Positions 1 to 5,271 of a stretch of 6,820 nt of DNA are shown here, piece by piece (positions within the stretch are counted from its first letter, which is position 1; the number at the start of each line of letters is the position of its first letter). The stretch lies in the NCBI GenBank assembly GCA_016200825.1, contig JACQEA010000258.1, forward strand, positions 1 to 6,820. The letters run 5' to 3'. A program made the translations under genes and the position numbers. The stretch is from Chloroflexota bacterium (lineage in GTDB: Bacteria; Chloroflexota; Anaerolineae; UBA4142). The notes beneath the pieces were generated by a model, which worked only from the letters and a program-made list of their open reading frames with translations, did not search any database and was not told where the DNA came from.

Positions 1-426
1 ACGGATTTCAATCGAGCGGTGAAACAAAAATCTGCGACCGCAACGCAACTGTTGATGGAATCCAATGGCGCGTCCGCGGCGCGCTTGCCCTTTGATGAAG
101 AAATCGTAGATCATCTCTCACGCGCGTACGGCGCGAATGCCACGCGCGTCGCGGAAATCGCGCGCGCGAATTCGGGCGCATCGCGCTTGATCGCGGCGTT
201 GCCGTACGTGTGGGCCGAAGTGGATTACGCGTTGGAAAATGAAATGGTCGTTACGCTCGCGGATTTTCTCGCGCGGCGCACGCACATTTTGAACGAAGAC
301 CGCGATCATGGAATTGAAATCGCGCCGCAGGTTGCCGCGCGCCTTGCGCAAAAATTAAATTGGGACGCGACGCGCGTCCAGCAAGAATTGCGCGCGTATC
401 AAGACCAAATCGAACTCGCGAAATAA
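1..426 (+). CDS. glpD: Glycerol-3-phosphate dehydrogenase, C-terminal part (5' end outside window)
   Basis: The reading frame is open from the first base and ends at TAA 424-426, so 141 C-terminal residues are visible. A GTG at 19 is only an internal codon. The residues match the all-helical C-terminal domain of FAD-dependent GlpD: a YGANATRV segment, then LPYVWAEVDYALENEM, then VTLADFLARRTHI, and a final segment with the pattern AQKLNWDATRVQQEL. In the family this domain packs behind the FAD-binding DAO domain, which would be encoded upstream. The full enzyme oxidises glycerol 3-phosphate to dihydroxyacetone phosphate and passes electrons to the quinone pool at the inner face of the membrane. 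No catalytic or FAD residues are in view, so activity cannot be judged. No terminator directly follows the stop; a repeat island does. Family assignment is by recognising the C-terminal pattern, with good confidence. Confidence 0.82.
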   Translation, partial: TDFNRAVKQKSATATQLLMESNGASAARLPFDEEIVDHLSRAYGANATRVAEIARANSGASRLIAALPYVWAEVDYALENEMVVTLADFLARRTHILNEDRDHGIEIAPQVAARLAQKLNWDATRVQQELRAYQDQIELAK

Positions 427-436
427 AAAATCTCAC

Positions 437-567
437 CGCTAAGACGCAAAGATGGAAACGTCATTGCGAGCGAAGCGAGGCAATCCCCAGATGCACTTGG
501 AGATTGCTTCGTCGCAGACAACGCTCCTCGCAATGACGCTATCATTTTTTTCTTTGCGCCCTTGGCG
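437..567. repeat. Outer imperfect inverted repeat enclosing another palindrome
   Basis: The left arm 437-452 (cgctaagacgcaaaga) matches the reverse complement of 551-567 (cgccaagggcgcaaaga) with one indel and a few mismatches. The two arms flank the separate palindrome at 460-537, giving a nested structure of about 131 bp. Each arm resembles the 'accgctaagacgcaaag' type of dispersed repeat seen in many environmental bacterial genomes. This could be one composite element or one repeat inserted into another. Confidence 0.6.
460..537. repeat. MITE/REP-like palindromic element
   Basis: Bases 460-470 (gtcattgcgag) are the exact reverse complement of 527-537 (ctcgcaatgac). Further in, gcaatc at 480-485 pairs with gattgc at 502-507, so the element can fold into a long imperfect hairpin about 78 bp in length. 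Translated, both strands give the familiar spurious peptide types (SLRAKRGNP on plus; SLRGALSATKQSP on minus) that appear as false hypothetical proteins in many genomes, which marks this as a widespread repeat. No coding capacity. No convincing target-site duplication is seen at the ends. Confidence 0.75.
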
Positions 568-587
568 TCCCATTCGCGGAGTTTATA

Positions 588-610
588 CTGAGCGAAGCGA
601 ACGTACTCAG
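588..610. repeat. Small hairpin module ctgag...ctcag
   Basis: CTGAG at 588-592 pairs with CTCAG at 606-610 around a 13-nt loop. The loop region includes gagcgaagcga (590-600), an exact 11-nt copy of bases 468-478 in the preceding element, which suggests a shared origin or a shared insertion preference. It looks like a short dispersed repeat rather than a regulatory site. The stem is only 5 bp, so the fold on its own is weak evidence. Confidence 0.45.
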
Positions 611-633
611 GGCATGCTTTGCGGTAAAAATTA

Positions 634-660
634 CACCTGCACTTGCCGCAGGTGCAAGTG
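634..660. repeat. Two interleaved 7-bp hairpins (pseudoknot-type order)
   Basis: CACCTGC at 634-640 pairs with GCAGGTG at 648-654, and CACTTGC at 640-646 pairs with GCAAGTG at 654-660. Both stems are perfect, 7 bp, with 7-nt loops, and they are offset by exactly 6 nt, sharing bases 640 and 654. The order A-B-A'-B' means that the two hairpins are alternatives, or could form a tight pseudoknot-like fold. The regularity argues against chance. Function is unknown; it may be a compact dispersed repeat. Confidence 0.6.
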
Positions 661-666
661 TTTCGC

Positions 667-687
667 ATAAAGTCTAATAGACCTTAT
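667..687. repeat. 21-bp near-perfect palindrome
   Basis: Left arm ataaagtcta (667-676), centre A at 677, right arm tagaccttat (678-687): 9 of 10 positions are complementary, the exception being a G-U-tolerable position. It directly follows the interleaved hairpins. It could be an operator-like protein site or a repeat module; no promoter is recognised beside it, so the repeat reading is preferred. Confidence 0.45.
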
Positions 688-705
688 CCGAAATAAAAAA
701 ATTGC

Positions 706-774
706 CCACGAAATCCACTAAAAATCACGAATGGTCTGACGGAATTTTTTTGTGTCCATTCGTGTGTTTCGTGG
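706..774. repeat. Inverted-repeat element with two-part stem
   Basis: CACGAATGG at 726-734 pairs perfectly with CCATTCGTG at 756-764, and the outer CCACGAA at 706-712 pairs with TTCGTGG at 768-774, giving a two-part stem with asymmetric internal loops. The inner loop (735-755) carries a run of T. It is not a terminator on either strand because no U-tract follows the closed stem. The form matches a dispersed intergenic repeat type. Confidence 0.6.
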
Positions 775-856
775 ATACCTAGCAACAGGTTTGCAAAAAG
801 TTGGGGTTTGTCTTGAAGCAAATGGACGGCGGAACGATCGGTGCAGTTCTTGAAAT

Positions 857-866
857 GGGAGAGGGG
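857..866 (+). promoter_or_regulatory. Ribosome binding site that fixes the TTG start of the MFS gene
   Basis: The purine run GGGAGAGGGG ends 9 nt before TTG 876. An in-frame TAA at 867-869 rules out any start further upstream, and the next in-frame ATG is at about codon 85, inside the second membrane segment's motif region. TTG is therefore the only sensible start. Confidence 0.7.
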
Positions 867-875
867 TAAAACGGA

Positions 876-2096
876 TTGAGCGTAGACGAAAAAATATTTT
901 CGGCGAGCGCGCGCAATAATTTACGCGCGCTCGCGGCGAAAGGATTTTTACTTGGCGCGAATAACAGTATCTATAATGTCATCTGGCAACCGTACGCGCT
1001 CGCGTTGGGCGCAACTGTTCCTGTGCTGGGTGTGCTCGCGAGCATTGGCGGATGGTTCGGGCTCATCACAAATTTTGTGCAACCGCTGGGTGGTTGGATC
1101 GCCGATCGCATTGGGCGTAAACCGGTGATGATTCTTGCGGGCGTTTTTAGCGCGCTCGCGTTTTTTATGTTCGCGCTCGCAGGACCGTTGAGTTTGCTTC
1201 CGCTAATTTTTGTCGGCGTGATCTTGCTCGCGATTTCCGCGCTGGGGATCCCGGCGTCCGCATCCTTGGTTGCCGAATCCGCGCATCATGAAAAACAAGC
1301 GAGCGCGTTCAGTACGATGCAAGTCGCGGTGATGTTGCCCGGAATTATTGCGCCGACGCTCGGCGGTTTTCTCGCCGACCGATTTGGTCACGCGGCAATT
1401 TTTCCCGCGCTGATCGCGATTGAACTCGCGGCGATGCTCGTCATTTGGCGAAAAATAACTGAAACGCGCGCGGTCAATCGCAACGCGTTGAATCGCGGCG
1501 CGGCATGGCGAATGATTACGCGCGCGTTCGTGCCGCCGCGCGGCTTGCGCGGTTTTTTTCTCGCGGTGGCAATGGATTCTTTTTTTTGGGGCATCGGTTG
1601 GGGTTTGTTGTACGGCATGTTGGTGGATAATTTGCATTTCACCACGCAACAATTAGGAATCATGTCCAGCATGAGCGCGATTTCTTGGACGACAACGCAA
1701 TTACCGATCGGTCGCTATTTGGATCGACGCGGCGCGCGCTGGATGCTAATTATTTCCCAATCGCTCGGAATTCCATTGATCCTTATTTGGATGACCCAGA
1801 GCCGCTTTGAAATTTTTGCGCTCGCTCAACTGTTGTTTGGCTTGAGCGCGTCGACGTGGGCGCCCGTGATCAATCTGCATCTCGCGCGCGTCCTCGCGGA
1901 AAATGAACGCGCGGAAACATTCGGCCGCTTGAATGCGTTTCGCGGCTTGATCGGATTTCCAGCCGGCGCGATCGGCGGATTGTTGTACGCGTTTGGCGGA
2001 ATGACGTTGCCATTATTGGTAAATTTGATCGGCATTGTCTTGATTGTAATCGTTCTGTCATTTTGGGTGCGTGATCCGATTATGGAACGCGCCTAG
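876..2096 (+). CDS. MFS family transporter (12 predicted helices)
   Basis: A 406-residue hydrophobic protein of the usual length for a 12-helix major facilitator superfamily member. The clearest signature is motif A in the loop after helix 2, GGWIADRIGRKPVM at residues 72-85 (D77, R78, G80, R81, K82). A second copy of the motif, weaker, is GRYLDRRGAR at 279-288 after helix 8, as expected from the two-fold repeat of the family. PGIIAPTLGGFLADRFG at about 155-171 resembles the motif C region of proton-driven exporters (DHA1-like), so drug or metabolite efflux is possible, but the substrate cannot be read from sequence. The polar stretch 192-222 is the central cytoplasmic loop. It starts with TTG behind a good ribosome binding site. 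The next gene has its own promoter 38 bp after the stop, so co-transcription is not required and a functional link is unproven. Confidence 0.88.
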   Translation: MSVDEKIFSASARNNLRALAAKGFLLGANNSIYNVIWQPYALALGATVPVLGVLASIGGWFGLITNFVQPLGGWIADRIGRKPVMILAGVFSALAFFMFALAGPLSLLPLIFVGVILLAISALGIPASASLVAESAHHEKQASAFSTMQVAVMLPGIIAPTLGGFLADRFGHAAIFPALIAIELAAMLVIWRKITETRAVNRNALNRGAAWRMITRAFVPPRGLRGFFLAVAMDSFFWGIGWGLLYGMLVDNLHFTTQQLGIMSSMSAISWTTTQLPIGRYLDRRGARWMLIISQSLGIPLILIWMTQSRFEIFALAQLLFGLSASTWAPVINLHLARVLAENERAETFGRLNAFRGLIGFPAGAIGGLLYAFGGMTLPLLVNLIGIVLIVIVLSFWVRDPIMERA

Positions 2097-2134
2097 AATT
2101 GCAATTTGATTTGGATTACGTCCAACATTCCTAG

Positions 2135-2163
2135 TTGATTATCGTCGTTCGCTTTGATATAAT
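2135..2163 (+). promoter_or_regulatory. Sigma-70-type promoter with extended -10 for the histidine kinase gene
   Basis: TTGATT (2135-2140) and TATAAT (2158-2163) are separated by exactly 17 bp, and TG at 2155-2156 gives a full TGnTATAAT extended -10. The predicted start of transcription is near 2170, only about 3 nt before ATG 2173, so the message would be nearly leaderless. GGAG at 2168-2171 is 1 nt from the ATG, too close to act as a normal ribosome binding site. Confidence 0.72.
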
Positions 2164-2172
2164 CAGTGGAGC

Positions 2173-3273
2173 ATGAAGAACGAGTTGGAGAGTGGGCAAA
2201 GCCTTACGCTTGATGCGCGATGGCACGAAAGCGCGATCTATAGTTTGCGCGACGGATTAATTCTGTTCGATCAAGATCACCGCGTCGCGCTGTGGAATCC
2301 GCGCGCCGAAGAAATTTTCAAACGCCGCGCATCTGAAACGATTGGCGCAGATGCAGACCAAGTGTGGGAATGGATTGGCGCGCACGCGATCAATTCGGAT
2401 TCGGCGCGCGCGCAACTCACCCGCGCGCTAAAAGCAGATGTGCCGTCCAACATTGAACTAGAATTGGATGCGCCGCATCGCTATATCTCGGCGCGATTTT
2501 TTGCGCTCACTCTGCCGTACGATTCAAACTTTGGCGTGGGCGTTCTCGTGCGCGACATTACGCGCGAACGCGAAGCCGACGCGATGAAATCGCAACTTCT
2601 TTCCACCGTTTCACACGAACTGCGCACACCGCTCGCGTCGATCAAAGGTTTTGCGACGACGCTGCTGCGCCAAGATGTCAAGTGGGACGAAAAAACTCAG
2701 CGCGATTTTTTGCGCATTATCGAAGAAGAGACGGATCGGCTGACCGAGATCATTGATCATCTGCTCGACATGTCGCAAATTGAAGCGGGCGCGTTGAGAA
2801 TCGCGAAAGAGCCGATGCAACTTCGCGCGTTGATCCGCGAAGTGGTAGATGAAATGCGGATGCGGACCGAAGCGCATTGGTTTGTGATGGATTTGCCCGC
2901 CGAGTTGCCGCGCATTTTCGCCGACCCGCGCCGGGTTCGCCAAGTCTTGCATAATTTAATCGAGAACGCGATCAAGTACACGCAAGGCGGACAAATTTCG
3001 GTGGGCTGTGAAATTGAAAAAGATCAAGTTGTGGTCAGCATCTCCGATCAGGGTGATGGCATTCCGTCCGAATTTACCGAGAAAATTTTCGAACGCTTTT
3101 TTCAAATGGATGGCAAATCCACACGACGAGTTGGCGGCGCAGGATTAGGTCTTTCCATTTCGCGCGGAATCGTTGAAGCGCATGGCGGCAGAATTTGGGT
3201 CGAAAGCAAACTTGGTCTTGGAAGCACGTTTCGTTTTGCGTTGCCTATCGCTGCCACATCGGCAAGCGAATAA
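2173..3273 (+). CDS. Soluble PAS-domain sensor histidine kinase
   Basis: A 366-residue kinase without membrane helices, hence cytoplasmic. Residues about 18-130 form a PAS domain (GLILFDQDHRVALWNPRAEE, ending in the usual VRDITRERE linker). HisKA follows with the H-box STVSHELRTPLASIKG, phospho-accepting H148. The HATPase domain is complete: N-box QVLHNLIENAIKYT (257-270, N265), G1 box SDQGDGIP (D292), F-box FERFF (306-310) and G2 box GGAGLGLSI (321-329). All catalytic residues are present, so it should autophosphorylate; the PAS ligand is unknown. The start ATG is the only Met before residue 138. It lies upstream of an MBL hydrolase (57 bp gap) and of a receiver protein that lacks the phosphorylatable aspartate, so its true phosphotransfer partner may be encoded elsewhere. 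Confidence 0.93.
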   Translation: MKNELESGQSLTLDARWHESAIYSLRDGLILFDQDHRVALWNPRAEEIFKRRASETIGADADQVWEWIGAHAINSDSARAQLTRALKADVPSNIELELDAPHRYISARFFALTLPYDSNFGVGVLVRDITREREADAMKSQLLSTVSHELRTPLASIKGFATTLLRQDVKWDEKTQRDFLRIIEEETDRLTEIIDHLLDMSQIEAGALRIAKEPMQLRALIREVVDEMRMRTEAHWFVMDLPAELPRIFADPRRVRQVLHNLIENAIKYTQGGQISVGCEIEKDQVVVSISDQGDGIPSEFTEKIFERFFQMDGKSTRRVGGAGLGLSISRGIVEAHGGRIWVESKLGLGSTFRFALPIAATSASE

Positions 3274-3330
3274 CGCGCGATCAGTATCGAGAAAAGTTTT
3301 TTCAGCGTAGTCAGAGCGGAGCAAATTGAA

Positions 3331-4245
3331 ATGAGTAATTCTTTTTCCGTAACTTTTTGGGGCGTGCGCGGTAGTTTTCCCACGCCGGGTGCGCAAACCG
3401 CGCGGATTGGGGGTAATACGCCATGCGTGTTAGTGCAAGCCGGAAATCATCAGATTATTCTGGATGCAGGTACAGGCATAATTGGTTTGGGACGCGCGCT
3501 CGTCGCGGAGCATCGCAAAACCGGCGCGCCGATGAATCTTACGCTATTGTTCACGCACACGCATCACGATCATACGCAAGGGTTTCCATTTTTCATTCCC
3601 ACGCATTTTTCCGCGACCCACATCAATATTTTCGGTCCGCGTTCCCTTTCGCAAGACCTAGAAGAAGTGATCGCGCGTTCAATGCTTCCGCCGGTCTTTC
3701 CGATCACGCTGGATGAATTGGCGTGTGAACGGCGCATCAGCAATCTAAATGAAGGCGAGATGGTGATTTTTGATCCCGACCAAGACCAGCCGCAGATTTT
3801 GCGAGCGCATCGCGAATCTAAAATCGAAGCGCCTGAAACAATTCGCGTGCGCTTCCTGCGCTCTTTTTCTCATCCGCAAGGAGTTCTGATTTATCGGATT
3901 GATTACAACAATCAAGCATTAATTTTTGCGACGGACACGGAAGGCTATATCGGCGGCGATCAGCGCGTGATCAATTTTTCCAAAGGCGCGAATTTACTCA
4001 TTCACGACGCGCAATATACGGATGAAGAGTACGCGCATTCCACCGCGCCCAAGCAAGGGTGGGGGCACAGCACGTGGAAAATGGCGCTCGAGGTTGCCCG
4101 CGCCGCGAATGTAAAGCAACTCGCGTTGTTTCATCACGAACCAATGCACGACGACGACGCGCTCGAGAAAATCGAAAAGCAAGCCCAAAAAGAATTCGCC
4201 GCCGTATTTCTCGCGCGCGAAGGAATGCAAATCAATCTCGCGTAA
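3331..4245 (+). CDS. MBL-fold metallohydrolase (FWGVRGS / GGNT type)
   Basis: A 304-residue metallo-beta-lactamase-fold protein. It opens with FWGVRGSFPTPG (9-20) and GGNTPC (27-32), a start typical of the PhnP-related group of MBL hydrolases. The metal site is visible: H76, H78, D80 and H81 in THTHHDHTQG, then H181 (SFSHPQG), D202 (FATDTEG) and H268/H269 (LFHHEP). GWGHST (243-248) and LLIHDAQYTDEEY (222-234) are also characteristic of this group. Relatives include cyclic-phosphate phosphodiesterases, but the substrate of this subgroup is not known to me. Residues about 144-175 seem to be an extra charged stretch compared with the usual 260-280-residue members (from memory). GGAG at 3318-3321 is a ribosome binding site 9 nt before the ATG. 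No terminator separates it from the kinase gene, so the two are probably co-transcribed. Confidence 0.88.
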   Translation: MSNSFSVTFWGVRGSFPTPGAQTARIGGNTPCVLVQAGNHQIILDAGTGIIGLGRALVAEHRKTGAPMNLTLLFTHTHHDHTQGFPFFIPTHFSATHINIFGPRSLSQDLEEVIARSMLPPVFPITLDELACERRISNLNEGEMVIFDPDQDQPQILRAHRESKIEAPETIRVRFLRSFSHPQGVLIYRIDYNNQALIFATDTEGYIGGDQRVINFSKGANLLIHDAQYTDEEYAHSTAPKQGWGHSTWKMALEVARAANVKQLALFHHEPMHDDDALEKIEKQAQKEFAAVFLAREGMQINLA

Positions 4246-4293
4246 TCATCGCGCAATGTCCGGCGAAATTGTGGGCTTGGACTGGGCGCGCGC

Positions 4294-4316
4294 GAATCGC
4301 GATTCCGTGTTATAAT
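4294..4316 (+). promoter_or_regulatory. Extended -10 promoter of the receiver gene, with an adjacent 12-bp palindrome
   Basis: TGTTATAAT at 4308-4316 is a perfect TGnTATAAT. No -35 box is found at the right distance (the 17-bp position reads gcgcgc), as often occurs with extended -10 promoters. The perfect palindrome gaatcgcgattc (4294-4305) lies immediately upstream, where an activator or repressor could bind. Predicted transcription start is near 4323, giving a leader of about 35 nt that contains AAGAGGA at 4347-4353, 4 nt before the ATG. Confidence 0.6.
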
Positions 4317-4357
4317 CATTTCACTCGGTCCAGATTTCGGACACGCAAGAGGAACTT

Positions 4358-5212
4358 ATGGCTCGCATATTAATTGTTGACGACAACGGCGCATCGCGAC
4401 TTGCGCTCACGGAACAACTTGCCGCGGCGGGATATGAAACTTTGGAATCCAGCGATGGGTTAGAAGCGTTGCGCGTGGTCGCGCGCGAAAAACCAGATGT
4501 CGTCATGGTGGAAGTGTTAATGCCCAAGCTGGACGGTTTTTCCTTCTGCCGTCAATTGAAAAGCGATCCGGTTAGCGCGTCCATTCCAGTTGTGCTTCTC
4601 ACCCGTACGCCGCCGAGCCGTGAAGATGAATCTTTTGCGTTGACTGTTGGCGCGGAACATTATTTGATCAAACCGGTGCAGAACGAAGTTCTGCTGAACT
4701 TGATCGGACGATTGACGCTCCGTTCGCGCGTGCTTCCGCTCGCGGTGCAAAACGAAACGGATTATTTACGCGGCTATGTTTCGCGCTTGCGTCAGCAAAT
4801 CCGCGAGAAATCAAAAGAAATCGAACAAGCGCGCTTGCAGGCGGAACAAACGCGCAGTGAAGTCGCGCAAGCGCGTTCGGATTGGCTCAAAGGCGAATTT
4901 GATGAACTGAATCGGCAATTGCAACGCGCGCGCAATCGGTTAGAAGAATTGCAATCGCGCGCGGTCACGACGACGCGTTTGCGGATGAACGCGGACGTGA
5001 TGAACGATATGCGCGGCATGTTGTCGCTGATCGTCCGCTCGAGCGATTTGTTATTGCGCGGCGTTCACGGCGCTCTGCCCGAACCGCAAGCAGAACGGCT
5101 TTTAATTATTCGCGAAAGCGCGCGCCGAGTTCTGGAAATTTTAAATGCAGTTGAAATTCCCGGCGTGAATACAGGCGCTTCTAAAAGACTGAAAAGTCAA
5201 GGTGCGGCATAA
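4358..5212 (+). CDS. Pseudo-receiver - coiled coil - degenerate HisKA protein
   Basis: This 284-residue soluble protein has three parts. Residues 1-122 are a receiver (REC) domain with the acidic pair D8/D9, the switch Thr T82 (VVLLTR) and the conserved Lys K105 (YLIKPV), but the phospho-acceptor position in DVVMVEVLMPKLDG is E52 rather than Asp. Residues about 135-205 are highly charged and heptad-like, a likely coiled coil. Residues about 208-265 resemble a HisKA/DHp helical hairpin: MNDMRGMLSLIVRSSDLLL aligns with the family pattern MSHELRTPLNAIIGFSELLL-like, placing N216 at the catalytic His, D217 at Glu, and G220/M221 at the usual Thr-Pro. No ATPase domain follows. So the protein should neither accept phosphate on Asp nor carry it on His. 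Glu may mimic the phosphorylated state. It has its own promoter and a strong terminator. It could pair with the intact kinase at 2173-3273 as a scaffold; this is inference. Confidence 0.85.
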   Translation: MARILIVDDNGASRLALTEQLAAAGYETLESSDGLEALRVVAREKPDVVMVEVLMPKLDGFSFCRQLKSDPVSASIPVVLLTRTPPSREDESFALTVGAEHYLIKPVQNEVLLNLIGRLTLRSRVLPLAVQNETDYLRGYVSRLRQQIREKSKEIEQARLQAEQTRSEVAQARSDWLKGEFDELNRQLQRARNRLEELQSRAVTTTRLRMNADVMNDMRGMLSLIVRSSDLLLRGVHGALPEPQAERLLIIRESARRVLEILNAVEIPGVNTGASKRLKSQGAA

Positions 5213-5249
5213 AAAAATCTCCCGCAAAAAAAATGCGGGAGATTTTTTT
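5211..5249. terminator. Bidirectional intrinsic terminator
   Basis: A perfect 16-bp stem, 5211-5226 with 5234-5249, encloses a 7-nt loop of A. The stem core is tctcccgca/tgcgggaga, and it is flanked by seven A on the left and seven T on the right, so each strand ends with a U-tract. It begins within the TAA stop of the plus-strand receiver gene and lies 22 bp beyond the stop of the convergent minus-strand gene at 5272, so it can terminate both. Confidence 0.93.
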
Positions 5250-5271
5250 GTAGAGCGCGGGCGCATCATTC

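Larger units (their letters stand above)
427..875. other. 449-bp gene-free repeat island between glpD and the MFS gene
   Basis: No credible gene lies here. From left to right it holds an outer imperfect inverted repeat (437-452 with 551-567), an inner palindromic element (460-537), a small hairpin (588-592 with 606-610), two interleaved hairpins (634-660), a 21-bp near-palindrome (667-687) and another inverted-repeat element (706-774). Bases 780-856 show no convincing promoter, and 857-866 is the ribosome binding site of the next gene. The composition is clearly different from the flanking genes, with few CGCG runs and more A/T tracts. Several modules resemble dispersed intergenic repeats known from Chloroflexota and other bacteria; that is from memory and needs a genome-wide count. 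Confidence 0.7.

Noticed and set aside
399..670. Open frames of 72 and 89 codons on the two strands over the repeat island
   Set aside because: They translate the palindromic repeat itself and give the well-known spurious peptide types (LRAKRGNP; SLRGALSATKQSP). No ribosome binding site supports them.
735..764. Intrinsic terminator in the repeat island because of the T-run at 745-751
   Set aside because: The T-run lies in the loop of the inverted repeat, not after the stem, so it does not have terminator form.
427..780. CRISPR array or tRNA gene in the repeat-rich gap
   Set aside because: The repeats are all different palindromes, not equally spaced direct repeats, and no cloverleaf with a T-loop motif was seen.
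1203..1672. Minus-strand frames of 94 and 149 codons inside the MFS gene
   Set aside because: They lie entirely opposite a clear transporter gene and read as Arg/His-rich low-information sequence produced by CGCG-rich codons.
2097..2106. aattgcaatt palindrome just after the MFS stop
   Set aside because: Only 10 bp, no T-run after it and no promoter next to it; short AT-rich palindromes occur often by chance.
2611..2952. 113-codon minus-strand frame opposite the histidine kinase
   Set aside because: Antisense shadow of the HisKA/HATPase region; no start signals and no recognisable domain.
4277..4282. TTGGAC as a -35 box for the receiver gene promoter
   Set aside because: It lies 28 bp from TATAAT, far beyond the workable 16-18 bp spacing.
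4059..4373. 104-codon plus-strand frame spanning the end of the MBL gene and the start of the receiver gene
   Set aside because: Arg-rich frame overlapping two confident genes and the promoter between them; not plausible as a protein.
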